Shown here in pieces: positions 19,209 through 29,326 of a DNA stretch of 64,000 nucleotides. How positions within the stretch are numbered: the stretch's first letter is position 1; each line of letters begins with the position of its first letter. Under the pieces are notes generated by a model, which had not been told where the DNA came from, did not search any database, and saw nothing but the letters and a program-made list of their open reading frames with translations. The stretch is from Flavobacteriales bacterium UBA1494 (GTDB lineage: Bacteria > Bacteroidota > Bacteroidia > Flavobacteriales_E > Vicingaceae). The stretch is taken from assembly GCA_905182175.1 (NCBI GenBank), contig CAJJAT010000004.1, positions 16,677 through 80,676 of the forward strand, written 5' to 3'. Position numbers and translations under genes: made by a program.

Positions 19209-21056
19209 TTGAATACATTTGAAAGCCTAGGACTCTCAACAAATCTGTTGAAGGTAATAGAAGAGATGGGGTTTACAACCCCGACGCCTATCCAAGAAAA
19301 ATCAATTCCATTATTATTAAAAGGAGGAAGAACTGACTTTATCGGTCTTGCTCAAACAGGTACTGGTAAAACTGCGGCATTTGGTTTGCCCCTAATTGAT
19401 TTAGTAGATAGCGACAATAAGGCGACACAAGCACTTATTATGGCTCCAACAAGGGAGTTAGGACAGCAGACAGCTAAACAATTGGTTGATTTTTCTTCAA
19501 ACTACAAGCAACTTAACGTTGAAGTAGTATATGGCGGAGCTGCGATTATGAATCAGATAAAAGCATTGAAACGCCCAACGCAAATTGTGGTAGCGACTCC
19601 AGGTCGTCTGCTAGATTTAATTCGCAGAAAGGCTATTCGATTGGAGGACGTAAAATACGTTGTACTTGATGAAGCTGACGAAATGTTGAACATGGGCTTC
19701 AAAGAAGACATTGACGAGATTTTAAGCTACGTTAGAGAAGATCGTTCTACGTGGTTGTTTTCTGCAACTATGCCTGCAGACATCAGAAGAATTACTAAGA
19801 AGTACATGACCGATCCTGTGGAGGTGGCTGTGAATACAGAGTCGAAAACCAACACAGACATTACGCATCAGTACATTATTACTAGAAACGACGACAAGGA
19901 AACTGCGTTGAAAAGGTTCTTAGACATTGCTCCTGAAATGAAAGGTATTTTGTTCTGTAGAACAAAAAGAGAAACGCAAGAGATTACAGATAACTTAGGC
20001 CAACTAGGTTATGAAGTTGAAGCTTTACACGGAGATTTATCTCAAGCTCAGCGTGACGCTGCGATGAGAAGGTTTAAGGCCCGAAACATGCAATTGCTAA
20101 TTGCTACAGATGTTGCAGCAAGAGGAATTGATGTAAATGACTTAACACATGTACTACATCATAAAATTCCAGATCAATTAGAGGCGTATACTCACAGAAG
20201 TGGACGAACTGGTAGAGCCGGAAATAAGGGAATTTCTATTGTTTTTATTAACAACCGAGAAGGAAGAAAAATCTCTGATATTGAGCGTAAGAACAACATT
20301 ACGTTTCAAAAAATTGAGGTGCCTAAGGCGAGCGAACTTAAAAAAGTTAGACTAGAAAATTGGGTAAAAAGTACCCTTGCAATGGCAATTGACGATGAAG
20401 CTGATGATAATTTAGCAGCATTGTTGCCACATTTTGAGGCATTAACGAAAGAAGATTTGCTAAAGCGAATGATTTCTATAGAGCTAAAGCAATTAAAAAC
20501 GAGCGCCAAAAGTGACTTAAACATGTCGTCTGACTCAAGAGGAAGTAGAGACAACGACAGAGGAGATAGAAATGATAGAGGAGAAAGAAGACAATTTGAC
20601 GAAAACAGAAACCGTTATTTTATCAACATTGGTAAAAACGACGGAATAAGTAAGGTTGATTTACTTGATTTTGTGAGTGAAGTATCAGGCGCTAAGAAGT
20701 CTGATATTAATGACATAGCTGTTCAAGACAAACGTTCATTCTTTAACTTGGAAGAAAGTCAAGTCAAAGGATTTGAAGATAAATTCCAAGGATTAGAATT
20801 AGAAAGTGGCCACGCAATTAGAGTAAACAAAGAAACCGGTGGTGGTGGATCTGGCGGTGGCGGCGGAAGAAGCTACGGCGGTGGAGGCGATAGAGACAAA
20901 TCCAGAAGCGGCAGGGGAAACTTTGGTGGTAGCGGCGGAAGCGGCAGAAGGCCAAGTGGGGCCGGCGGCGGTCGAAGAAGCAGCGGTGGTTCTGGTGGTT
21001 CTAGTTCATCGGGACCAAGGAGCTCTGGCGGCGGCGCAAGAGGTAGAAGAAGATAA
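19209..21056 (+). CDS. DEAD-box RNA helicase with DbpA-like RNA-binding domain and Gly/Arg tail
   Basis: This 615-aa protein starts with TTG in the position expected from the family (FESLGLSTNLLKVIEEMGF). It has the Q motif PTPIQ, motif I AQTGTGKT, DEAD, SAT and HRSGRTGRAG. A DbpA-type RNA-binding domain follows (NRYFINIGKNDGI... , about residues 470-545). The tail is a Gly/Ser/Arg-rich low-complexity region. It probably remodels rRNA or structured mRNA. The tail may promote RNA binding or condensates. Next downstream, after 75 bp, is a cold-shock-domain gene. Confidence 0.93.
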   Translation: MNTFESLGLSTNLLKVIEEMGFTTPTPIQEKSIPLLLKGGRTDFIGLAQTGTGKTAAFGLPLIDLVDSDNKATQALIMAPTRELGQQTAKQLVDFSSNYKQLNVEVVYGGAAIMNQIKALKRPTQIVVATPGRLLDLIRRKAIRLEDVKYVVLDEADEMLNMGFKEDIDEILSYVREDRSTWLFSATMPADIRRITKKYMTDPVEVAVNTESKTNTDITHQYIITRNDDKETALKRFLDIAPEMKGILFCRTKRETQEITDNLGQLGYEVEALHGDLSQAQRDAAMRRFKARNMQLLIATDVAARGIDVNDLTHVLHHKIPDQLEAYTHRSGRTGRAGNKGISIVFINNREGRKISDIERKNNITFQKIEVPKASELKKVRLENWVKSTLAMAIDDEADDNLAALLPHFEALTKEDLLKRMISIELKQLKTSAKSDLNMSSDSRGSRDNDRGDRNDRGERRQFDENRNRYFINIGKNDGISKVDLLDFVSEVSGAKKSDINDIAVQDKRSFFNLEESQVKGFEDKFQGLELESGHAIRVNKETGGGGSGGGGGRSYGGGGDRDKSRSGRGNFGGSGGSGRRPSGAGGGRRSSGGSGGSSSSGPRSSGGGARGRRR

Positions 21057-21131
21057 ACTTCTTGAATTTGCTAATAATTCAAAATAAATAAGGAATTTTA
21101 GAACTTAATAATAAAAAGCACAATTTTATAA

Positions 21132-21584
21132 ATGGGTAGATCACAGGAAACATTCGGAAAAAAGGAAAAAGAAAAGAAAAGGCAGAAGAAGAAAGAGGAG
21201 AAGGAAAAGAAAAGACTGGAACGGAAAGAAAATTCTCCTGGTGGAGATTTGTCAAATATGATGGCTTATGTAGATGAGTACGGAAATATAACGGACACTC
21301 CGCCGGATCCAGAAGCAAAGAAGAAAGTAATTAAAGCTGAAGATATTGTTTTAGGGATCCCTCAAAAAGGGGAAGAAGATCCTGCAGACCTTATCAGAGA
21401 GGGAAAAGTTACATTTTTTAATGATTCCAAAGGGTATGGCTTTATCAGAGATTTAAAAGACAATGAAAGTTATTTTGTTCACGTTAACGGCTTGAAAGAA
21501 GAAGTAGGCGAAGGAGATAAGGTAAGTTTTGAATTAGAAAAAGGACAAAAAGGTTTGATGGCTGTTAGAGTTGGAAAAATCTAG
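21132..21584 (+). CDS. Cold-shock-domain RNA-binding protein with basic N-terminus
   Basis: The first 45 residues are almost entirely Lys/Glu/Arg. Residues about 88-150 form a cold-shock domain with GKVTFFNDSKGYGFI (RNP1) and YFVHVNGL (RNP2). It should bind single-stranded RNA and melt secondary structure. It lies between two DEAD-box helicases and is likely co-expressed with the first. An intrinsic terminator follows at 21611. Confidence 0.92.
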   Translation: MGRSQETFGKKEKEKKRQKKKEEKEKKRLERKENSPGGDLSNMMAYVDEYGNITDTPPDPEAKKKVIKAEDIVLGIPQKGEEDPADLIREGKVTFFNDSKGYGFIRDLKDNESYFVHVNGLKEEVGEGDKVSFELEKGQKGLMAVRVGKI

Positions 21585-21610
21585 AACTTTTTTTAAAATA
21601 AATTATAGTG

Positions 21611-21646
21611 AATGCCTAAAATGTAATGTTTTAGGCATTTATTTTT
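21611..21646 (+). terminator. Intrinsic terminator after the cold-shock gene
   Basis: Perfect 11-bp stem AATGCCTAAAA / TTTTAGGCATT with a 7-nt loop, followed by a T-rich run (TATTTTTG). The T-rich run is also the -7 element of the next gene. Confidence 0.8.
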
Positions 21647-21647
21647 G
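21640..21647 (+). promoter_or_regulatory. Bacteroidetes -7 element for the second DEAD-box gene
   Basis: TATTTTTG matches TAnnTTTG and ends 18 nt before the ATG at 21666. It overlaps the U-tract of the preceding terminator. Confidence 0.6.
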
Positions 21648-21665
21648 TAGTAAAATTAGCGAACT

Positions 21666-22922
21666 ATGAAGTTTGAAGAGTATCCTATTTCTGACGGAAT
21701 AAAAAAAAGTATTAGCAAGCAAGGTTTTAAAAAACCTACTGATATTCAGTACAAAGCAATTCCAAATATTTTGCGCGGCGAAGATGTTTTGGCGATTGCT
21801 CAAACTGGTACAGGTAAAACTGCGGCTTTTGTAATTCCAATTCTACACTTGCTGCACATTAAAAAGACCGTTCGAAAAAGCAAAGGAATTAAATGCTTAG
21901 TCATGGCGCCAACCCATGAATTAGCGTTGCAAATACATGAGGTGTTTATTTCCTTAGCAAAGCACACAAAAGTTAGCAGCTCATGCATTCACGGAGGTGT
22001 AGACCAAGATCCTCAAAAGGAAAAATTAGCAGAAGGAGTAGATGTTTTGATTGCAACGCCAGGTAGGTTATTCGATTTAGTAAGCCAAGGAGATGTAAAA
22101 TTGGATAAATTGGAAATATTGGTTCTAGATGAAGCAGATCACATGTTGGATTTAGGGTTCATTAAAGACATACAAGATTTGATGCGACACATTCCACCGC
22201 ACAGGCAAACCTTGTTTTTTTCTGCTACGATTACGGAAAAGATTAAAAAGTTAGCCTATTCTTTGGTTACCAACCCTATTCGAATACAAATATCGCCGAA
22301 AGACCCCGTTGCAAAAAACATTGAGCATGCCTTGGCATTTATCGAAATGGAAGACAAACGCTACTTTTTAGGGAATATGTTGCAAGAGCACCCAGAGCGA
22401 AAGACATTGGTGTTTGTTCGAACTAAGGTAAGGGCAGAACGTCTAAAAAGCGCTTTAGACAGGCAAGGAGTCGAAGCAATTACAATTCACGGTGACAAAG
22501 AGCAAAAGCAGAGAGAGGAGTCGATGCAGGCCTTTAGAAAGGGAGACCAGAAAACATTAATTGCAACTGATATTAGCGCACGAGGAATTGACGTACCTAA
22601 CGTTGACTTTGTAGTGAATTATGATTTACCTGATAGTGCAGAGCAATATGTTCACCGAGTTGGGCGAACAGGCAGAGGAAGAGAGAAGGGTCAGGCACTT
22701 TCATTTTGTGCAACGGAAGAACTAGAATTACTTGAAGAAATTGATACCAATTTGGGCAAACCAATTGCTAGAATGGAGATTTCTAAGAAAGATTATCAAA
22801 TGACTAAGAATTCTATTGTTGAAAAAAATGAAGACAACTGGCAGAAGTTACTAGATGCTGCTGCAATAGAGCAGAAGGCATATGAAAAGATGAAGAGCAA
22901 ACGCAGAAAAGGTAAAAAGTAA
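21666..22922 (+). CDS. RhlE-like DEAD-box RNA helicase
   Basis: This 418-aa helicase has Q motif PTDIQ, AQTGTGKT, PTHELALQ, DEAD (in LVLDEADHMLD), SAT and HRVGRTGRG. It is short and ends in a basic KSKRRKGKK tail. Proteins of this size act in ribosome assembly or RNA decay. It is transcribed from its own promoter after the cold-shock terminator. Confidence 0.94.
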   Translation: MKFEEYPISDGIKKSISKQGFKKPTDIQYKAIPNILRGEDVLAIAQTGTGKTAAFVIPILHLLHIKKTVRKSKGIKCLVMAPTHELALQIHEVFISLAKHTKVSSSCIHGGVDQDPQKEKLAEGVDVLIATPGRLFDLVSQGDVKLDKLEILVLDEADHMLDLGFIKDIQDLMRHIPPHRQTLFFSATITEKIKKLAYSLVTNPIRIQISPKDPVAKNIEHALAFIEMEDKRYFLGNMLQEHPERKTLVFVRTKVRAERLKSALDRQGVEAITIHGDKEQKQREESMQAFRKGDQKTLIATDISARGIDVPNVDFVVNYDLPDSAEQYVHRVGRTGRGREKGQALSFCATEELELLEEIDTNLGKPIARMEISKKDYQMTKNSIVEKNEDNWQKLLDAAAIEQKAYEKMKSKRRKGKK

Positions 22923-22977
22923 TGCTTTTGCTAAACAGAAGACCTCTTGATTCGTTTAGGAATTAAAACAAAGCTTA

Positions 22978-24216
22978 ATGTCGAAAAAAGACTTTAAAAT
23001 AAACATAGTAGGCGCAGGAATAAGTGGATTAGTAGCTGCTATTGTGTTAGAGGAAAATGGATATCGACCACATATTTTTGAAAAGTCTGATCGAGTAGGT
23101 GGCAGAGTGAAAACTGATGTGGAGAATGGAATAGTATTAGATCGTGGTTTTCAGGTGCTGCTAGAAGCGTACCCTATGGCTCAAAAGTATTTAGATTATA
23201 GCAAATTAGAGTTACAGCAATTTTTACCGGGTTCTATCATTTTTGATAAAAATAAAGTGAAGAAATTTGGCGATCCGCTTCGAAACCCTAGCTTTTTGTT
23301 TCCTACCGCATTTAGCAGTTTAGCAACTTTGGGAGACAAGCTTAAAGTTTTTCAATTAAACAAGGAGTTAAAACAGAAAAAAATAGCTGACATATTCAAC
23401 GAAAAGGAGATGGCTACATTGGAGTACTTGCAAAATAGAGGCTTTTCTGAAAAGGTAATCGTTCAGTTTTTTCAACCCTTTTTTAGCGGAATTTTCTTAG
23501 AGACAAAATTGGAAACATCGAGTAGAATGTTTGAATTTATCTTCAAGATGTTTGCAGAAGGACAGGCCAGTGTACCTAAATCAGGAATTGAAGCGATACC
23601 AAAACAGTTAAAATCAAAGCTTAAAAAATCAATTTTTCATTTTAATGTAAACGTTGATAAAGTAGACAACTTTGGCTTACACATTGATGGGTTACCCACA
23701 GTTGCAAGCGACTTTACCATTATTGCAACTGAGGCAGACCACATGATTAATAACCTGAGGAATCAGGCCATGAAATGGAAATCGTGCCAATGCTTTTATT
23801 TTGAAACTGAAAACAAGGTGATTAATGATACGCTAATTGGATTAATTCCGGGAAACCATTTAGTTAATAATCTACATTATGTTAGTACGTTAACAAACAC
23901 TTCGAAACATATTTTATCTGTTACGGTGGTTGATAACCGAAGTTTAAAAGAGGAACGGCTAGTAGAAAAAGTTACGAATGAATTGCAGCGCTTGTGTGGT
24001 ATTAAAGTAAAAGCTCATTTAAAAACGGTAACCATTCCCAAAGCACTGCCAAGTTTGGCAGGAGTGGAGTACGACATTCCGGCGTCGCAGACACAATTGT
24101 TAGACAACGTATTTTTAGCTGGTGATGTTACCCTTAATGGTTCTCTTAACGCCGCAATGCAGGCAGGTGAGAGAGCTGCTGAAGGAGTACTGTCCAAAAT
24201 TAAACCAATTATTTAA
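22978..24216 (+). CDS. FAD-dependent amine oxidase-like oxidoreductase
   Basis: The N-terminal Rossmann motif is GAGISGLVAAIVLEENGY (residues 12-29), followed by GGRVKTD. The C-terminal FAD contact is VFLAGDVTLNGSLNAAMQAGERAA. At 412 aa it fits the protoporphyrinogen oxidase/phytoene desaturase-like branch of amine oxidases. The substrate is unknown. It ends 4 nt inside the convergent broken gene. Its start is 56 bp after the helicase. Confidence 0.88.
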   Translation: MSKKDFKINIVGAGISGLVAAIVLEENGYRPHIFEKSDRVGGRVKTDVENGIVLDRGFQVLLEAYPMAQKYLDYSKLELQQFLPGSIIFDKNKVKKFGDPLRNPSFLFPTAFSSLATLGDKLKVFQLNKELKQKKIADIFNEKEMATLEYLQNRGFSEKVIVQFFQPFFSGIFLETKLETSSRMFEFIFKMFAEGQASVPKSGIEAIPKQLKSKLKKSIFHFNVNVDKVDNFGLHIDGLPTVASDFTIIATEADHMINNLRNQAMKWKSCQCFYFETENKVINDTLIGLIPGNHLVNNLHYVSTLTNTSKHILSVTVVDNRSLKEERLVEKVTNELQRLCGIKVKAHLKTVTIPKALPSLAGVEYDIPASQTQLLDNVFLAGDVTLNGSLNAAMQAGERAAEGVLSKIKPII

Positions 24217-25111
24217 TCCTTTATCATTTCCAATGTTGTTGCGTAAATCGGCTGCTTTGCCATTTTTACTTTTAACCAACGCCAATGGATAAGGTATCTT
24301 AACTCAAACAGACGTTCGTAAATGCAGGCTGCAAGTGCCATTTTAATCTTCTTTTCTTTTAGGAAGTTGAGACTAAATTGAAATTCTTCCTTTCTGAAAT
24401 AAATATTGGAAATAAGGTAAAGTAGCTTAATGAGATAGGGCAATTGCTCCGTCTTAACATGACCTTCCACTTCTAATTCTCGCATTCTATGAATAAAGAA
24501 CACATTTACTTCTGCATGTCTCTTAGTGTAACATGCATGGGCATCTGCTAGGACGGCAATTTCTAATACATCTTTAAAATAGAAATTGGATGGTTGCGAT
24601 TCTTCAAGAGTGCTTCTATATTTCTCATATTCCTGCTTTACAGACACAAAATTTACATCCTGCTCTGCTTCTTTAAACGCTCTTTTTACCCTTGTAATTG
24701 CAATACGTTGCCCTGCACTGCTAACATGTTGCTGCAATCCGATCGTATGAGCATTTACCATCTGAATTTGATCTATTTGCTGCAATTCAACGAAACACTC
24801 TAACTCGCCGCGGTTAATTTCTACGTAAATGGAAGAAAGTTGAGCGCACCCGGCGTTAACTTGAGCTTTACACAAGGATGGAGTAGGCAGCTTCGAAGTT
24901 TTATAGCGAATTAATTTTCGAGTAAGAAGCAACTGTTTAATTAAATATACTTCATCGAAGGCGTCTTTTTTATAATCTGCTCTACCATAAAGTCCCTCTA
25001 GTTGTCTGCCAGACTTTTCTTTACAACCTCATATCTGTAATCGCCCCATTCTTGTTTTTCCACTTCCTCTTACAACTGCTTTAAAAAGTTAAAATCCGAT
25101 ATCAAAGCCAT
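24213..25111 (-). pseudogene. Decayed hypothetical protein (nonsense and frameshift)
   Basis: The longest open part (24213-24932) has only a TTG at its 5' end, and the frame stays open further upstream as RQLEGLYGRADYKKDAFDEVY. The likely true start is ATG at 25111 (MALISDFNFLKQL), followed by TAA and then, in a shifted frame, the rest. One nonsense codon and one frameshift therefore separate start from body. The product would be about 295 aa, helical, without a signal peptide. I do not recognise the family. Confidence 0.6.
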
Positions 25112-25871
25112 TTTTTTTACAACCTGCTAAGTACTTCAAAAAGTCATTTTCTTCCGCACTCGATAAGGTTGATCAAAGCTGTTGGATTAGATATGCCGAA
25201 CTATTTAACGCTACCAAAGTGTCCAATTATACTGCATTAATTTATAATTGCACTTTAAACAGCGTAAGTATATGGATAAATATACTTTTTTTCTTTGGCG
25301 GATTTGTCCCCTCATTTTAAAACAAAAAAGTGTGAATCAGGATGTATTTATGACAGATGAGCAAAACAATGCTGTTGTAGCTGAAAAGAAAGTAAAGAAA
25401 ATAAAGCCGAAGAAAAATCTGAAACACTTTGGACTGAAACTAACAAGTGTAATTGGCGCGGCTTGGGTAGAGCTTTAGGGATAAGAGTTATATTGTTTTG
25501 TGCAGGCCAATGGAACCCTGAATTAATGTTGAGGGAGAAAGGGTTTTACGTTATTACTGTTTGGACTGTTTGGACTGTTTTGATTATTCTTGTCAAAATA
25601 TGTTAGAGATGGGGCTGAAGGTATTGAGGTGGCTAATATTTATTAAGGGATAAGTTGGTGTACAATATGCTCCATTGTATTGCTGCGAATTGGTTTGAAA
25701 ATGTTGACCTGTGGTTAAGTGAAAAAGGATTTTTGAGAATGTGCTTTTTGATGAGTGTGTTTGATGCAGTACCTGTACAAAAAAAAAGAAGATATATATA
25801 TCTGAGATGATTTAGGTTAATGGTTATAAAGATATTATATTTAGAGTCTATTAACTTAATTTTAAAAAAAC
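25112..25871. other. Intergenic stretch with weak coding remnants
   Basis: A 76-codon frame at 25248-25478 (plus) is Lys-rich and lacks a known domain. An overlapping frame contains CNWRGLGRALGIRV followed by AGQWNPELML, then stops. A direct repeat GTTTGGACT occurs near 25558-25578. It looks like a decayed gene of unknown identity. Confidence 0.3.
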
Positions 25872-26345
25872 ATGAAAAATCTAAATTACATTGCTATTTC
25901 AATTTCAGCCGTTTGCATTATGGCTGTTATTTACTCGTTTACTTTAGTAGAAAAAGGATATATATTCAAAACTGTAACAGTCATCGAGTCTATTGTTCCA
26001 AATGGAATAGGTAGGTCAAGGATCATAAATTCTATGGAAGATAGAGATTACAAAGAGTTTAGTAAAATAATGACTGAAGATGATAACAGTAGAAATAAAT
26101 CTAAAAGAGATGAATTGAGAGTAAAGGAATATGAGGAAACCAAGTTGTTGAACTTTTACAACATTGGAGGAATTCGTTTTCAAAACATTGCTGCGAACGA
26201 TGCTGTGATTGACTCAAGAATTAATGCATTTTTAGATGAAGGATGGGAAATAATAAGTATTAACTCAGCAGTTGAGGCATATGGTGGTAAAGACGATTCT
26301 AACGGATTATTCTTAACTAGATTTTATTTCAAGAAGAAAAAGTAA
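25872..26345 (+). CDS. Hypothetical protein with N-terminal membrane anchor
   Basis: 157 aa. Residues 4-26 form a hydrophobic anchor, then a charged Glu/Arg/Lys helix (about 50-95) and a short C-terminal beta region with DEGWEIISINS. No family is recognised. A perfect intrinsic terminator follows 18 bp after its stop, which supports a real gene. Confidence 0.6.
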   Translation: MKNLNYIAISISAVCIMAVIYSFTLVEKGYIFKTVTVIESIVPNGIGRSRIINSMEDRDYKEFSKIMTEDDNSRNKSKRDELRVKEYEETKLLNFYNIGGIRFQNIAANDAVIDSRINAFLDEGWEIISINSAVEAYGGKDDSNGLFLTRFYFKKKK

Positions 26346-26363
26346 AATGACAAAAGTACGAAG

Positions 26364-26392
26364 AAGCCGATACAATTGTATCGGCTTTTTTT
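26364..26392 (+). terminator. Intrinsic terminator
   Basis: A perfect palindrome AAGCCGATACAA/TTGTATCGGCTT is followed by seven T residues, 18 bp after the stop at 26345. Confidence 0.9.
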
Positions 26393-26413
26393 ATGTCAAA
26401 ACAATTCTATTCT

Positions 26414-26421
26414 TACATTTG
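26414..26421 (+). promoter_or_regulatory. Bacteroidetes -7 element for the 26438 gene
   Basis: TACATTTG lies 16 nt before the ATG, giving a short leader. Confidence 0.6.
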
Positions 26422-26437
26422 ACAAAAGCATACAACT

Positions 26438-26854
26438 ATGGCAAAAGGAAAGAAAACGCGAATTCGATTAGAAAGTCAAATACAGCAGTTGTTGCAGAAA
26501 GACAATGGTGTAACCGCCCATTTTGATTACAAGATTAACATGAATTCTAAGAAGCGTACCATTGAATTAAACCTGTTAACGTTTAATCCTGTTTACGATG
26601 ATTACATGCTGCTAAGAAAAGAGAATGGAAGCTCTGCAATTGAATGCCTGGACCAAATGCGCCGTTACCTTATAAAAAAGGAAATACAGAAAAATGAGAA
26701 TTCATACACCATTACTTGGCAGCAAAAAGGATTAGATGAGAGTCACAAGTCTTACTTTAGAGGGACTTCTGAAAAAGAAGTAATGAATAAGTTTTTACAT
26801 GAAAAGAAGGCCGATGATTACGAGTTTTCCATCAAACTAAATCCAATTACCTAA
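26438..26854 (+). CDS. Conserved-looking hypothetical protein
   Basis: 138 aa, soluble, basic N-terminus (MAKGKKTRIRLESQIQQLL), mixed alpha/beta with IELNLLTFNPVYDDYMLL and a C-terminal DDYEFSIKLNPIT. I do not recognise the family. It has its own promoter and follows a strong terminator, so it is a single-gene unit. Confidence 0.6.
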   Translation: MAKGKKTRIRLESQIQQLLQKDNGVTAHFDYKINMNSKKRTIELNLLTFNPVYDDYMLLRKENGSSAIECLDQMRRYLIKKEIQKNENSYTITWQQKGLDESHKSYFRGTSEKEVMNKFLHEKKADDYEFSIKLNPIT

Positions 26855-28363
26855 CTCTTATCATAGCGTCCAAGGCCGTTCAATTTTTATTTAACCTACG
26901 GTTGGGTGAACTGGCTTGTATATTATTCGAGAAGAATACGAAAAGGGTCATTTTACATCGCAGTGTTGCGCAAATCCTTTTTTGTCTTTGTATTTAAATC
27001 GAAATTGTTGGCTTGAGCCGTTGAGAAACCAACACGCAGGCGAAACTCTATTTTAGATCATTTTGTTGTAAAAAGTTGGCCTATAATCAAATGTAAGAGA
27101 AGGGTAGTTGCATTTCATTTTGGCGAATACTTGATCCCATCCCTTAGTTAATTGTACTATACTTTGGATAACTGCTAAAAGTAGGAACATCCAAATTGCT
27201 GCTAATTTAGTTTTACTTCAAGGTAACTCTGAATTTTATTTCGAAGGAAGCAACCCCCACCTAAGCAAGAATAAACAGGGAAGGGGTGGGAACGGATAGC
27301 TGTTCAACTTACCTTAGTTTTTAGAAAAATAAAGGCTTCTTTGTGCTCAATATTCATCAAATTTAGCCGTTGTTTTCTATCATTTGTTTTCATTTAAATG
27401 GAGTAAAACTATCCCTCATTGTTAAAACTTCTCTAGTCTAGGTTGATTCCACCTGTTAAAAGAAATAGAGCAGTCTGCATTTTATCGAGACGGCAACTGC
27501 TGTATCTGTAGTTCTATTTTTCACGCCAAGTGCCATTGACGCTTTCTCACTGTTCAAATTTAAGTAGAATATAAAAAGAGGTTTGTTTCTCTTAAACGGT
27601 TGTCTATCTACTCCTTTTATCCCTCAATGGGTGGGGTAGGATGGTGAGAAGCGAAAATATTATTGTTTTCGATGACTAAGTTATGGCAGAATTAAAATAT
27701 TTTCACTATCATCGTACTTGAGTACTGTTAAAAAAAACACGTGAAAGAAGACAATTGGATCCATTACGGATAATCAGTAGTTCAGCTTGCTGATTCTAAC
27801 CAAACCAATTGGAAGCCTCGAATCATTATTCGAGGCTTTTTTATGCCTTACCGGAATTAACGAAAAACAAAAAAAAATCGAAATAAAGGGAGAGTAGGAG
27901 CATCACTAAAGAAGTTGTGCTTCAGATGGATTAATTTCTTCAGAGAGTCCTTCATGGTGTAAAAGTTGCATAAACTAACCGTGTATTTTTCTACTTAATT
28001 CTTCCATTTTATCGCCACTACTGGCTTGTAATTCGATTCGTGAAACGCAGAAATATTTTTATCTATCAGTTCGCTTGATAGAAATCTTCCCAAGTCGATA
28101 CTCTAAATCTATTGATTGAACGGCTTATTGATTAAAATAGGATTGTTTTGCCAGTTCTTAAAAAGGGATTTATATTCTCGGTTTTATTAGATTATAGATC
28201 TGTTTTCGAATAGTTTACAATAATACATAAAGTAAGCAGTTGAACCTAAGTTCTTGAGAAATGGATAAATAATGCTTGTAATATTTGGTGCACCGAACTT
28301 TTTGTTCCATATTAGTACTGTATTATAACAGCTGCTCTTAATTATTCACATAAAACATAACTT
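26855..28363. other. 1.5-kb region without a gene
   Basis: No frame over 60 codons is coherent on either strand, and no tRNA-like fold was seen. The only clear structure is the intrinsic terminator at 27813-27842. G/C-rich patches occur at 27256-27290 and 27620-27640. An unannotated RNA ending at the terminator is possible. Confidence 0.4.
27813..27842 (+). terminator. Orphan intrinsic terminator
   Basis: AAGCCTCGAAT / ATTCGAGGCTT is a perfect 11-bp stem with a 4-nt loop and TTTTTT. There is no gene within 950 bp upstream on the plus strand, so it may end a non-coding RNA. Confidence 0.8.
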
Positions 28364-28906
28364 ATGGAATGTCCAATTTGCAAGCATAGCGAAGTTGAAA
28401 AAAATTCGCAGAGCTGCCCCAAGTGCCACTCAAATCTTCAAGCCTTTCAGGTACTTGAATCGATAGAAAAAAAACTAAAACATAGGAAGTATTTTATTTA
28501 TTTCTTGAGTGCTTTTGTATTGATTTTGATGGCGGCGTGGTCTTTTACCGATACAACCGCAGGGGATAAGCTATTGCTTGACCAAACTAGGCAGCTGTAT
28601 AAAGATTCTCTGACTGAACAACAAAACAGGGTGGAGGAGCTAACCGTTGAATTTGAAGAAATGGAACTATCCAATGTTATTTTAGGCGAAAAGCTAAAAA
28701 CCTTCGAATTTATTCAAAGTTCTGTCGGTGGCGAATTACCAGATGAAGACTATCATGTGCACGTCGTAAAAAAAGGGGAGTCTTTGTGGAGCATCGCTGA
28801 AGAGTACCATTCAGACGGCAATAGACACAAAGAAATTGCAGGTCATAATGAGTTAAACGATCCACATTTTATTACTGTGGGTGATACGGTTATCATAAAA
28901 AAATAG
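28364..28906 (+). CDS. Membrane-anchored LysM protein with N-terminal zinc ribbon
   Basis: 180 aa. A CPIC/CPKC zinc ribbon (residues 3-21) is followed by one membrane helix (about 43-63), a coiled coil (about 70-110) and a C-terminal LysM domain (HVVKKGESLWSIAEEYHSDG through VGDTVIIKK). The topology puts the zinc ribbon in the cytoplasm and LysM in the periplasm, where it would bind peptidoglycan. It is translationally linked to the next gene (5-bp gap). Confidence 0.8.
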   Translation: MECPICKHSEVEKNSQSCPKCHSNLQAFQVLESIEKKLKHRKYFIYFLSAFVLILMAAWSFTDTTAGDKLLLDQTRQLYKDSLTEQQNRVEELTVEFEEMELSNVILGEKLKTFEFIQSSVGGELPDEDYHVHVVKKGESLWSIAEEYHSDGNRHKEIAGHNELNDPHFITVGDTVIIKK

Positions 28907-28911
28907 AAAAC

Positions 28912-29226
28912 ATGGACAAGGATTACATAGAAAATGTAAGGAGCAATCATTTGACTGTTTTAAAAGAAAGTGTTCAGTTAAAAAGTACCTTAAAACAAAA
29001 AGACGGTAAAATTTCCGATCTAGAAACGAAGCTTCGTAAGGCAGTAATTGAATTAAAAAGCAAAAGCGATCAATTAGAAATTATAGAAGATAAAATACCA
29101 ACATTGGAAACGGAGCTTTCCATATCGCAGCAAGAACTCAGCGATTCAAAGGAGAAATTAAAGTTGGCCAATAAGGACATAGCCGCTTTAAAATTAACAA
29201 TTGAACAAACAAGCAATCCTTCTTAA
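28912..29226 (+). CDS. Short coiled-coil protein
   Basis: 104 aa, almost one continuous Leu/Lys/Glu heptad coiled coil. No other domain is seen. It follows the LysM gene by 5 bp and ends with a terminator 65 bp later. It probably pairs with the coiled coil of the upstream protein; this is inference. Confidence 0.65.
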   Translation: MDKDYIENVRSNHLTVLKESVQLKSTLKQKDGKISDLETKLRKAVIELKSKSDQLEIIEDKIPTLETELSISQQELSDSKEKLKLANKDIAALKLTIEQTSNPS

Positions 29227-29290
29227 ATCCTTTTTTTTGAGAAGCATAGCATTGTAATCACTTTATCTGAAAGAAAATATAGATCCTATA

Positions 29291-29326
29291 AAAAGCCCTT
29301 TTGTTACTTTGACAAAGGGGCTTTTT
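29291..29326 (+). terminator. Intrinsic terminator after the LysM operon
   Basis: A 14-bp stem AAAAGCCCTTTTGT / ACAAAGGGGCTTTT (one wobble pair) with a 7-nt loop and a T run. Confidence 0.85.

Noticed and set aside
20839..21087. Ala/Glu-rich frame overlapping the helicase tail
   Set aside because: Shadow of the Gly/Arg/Ser codons in another frame.
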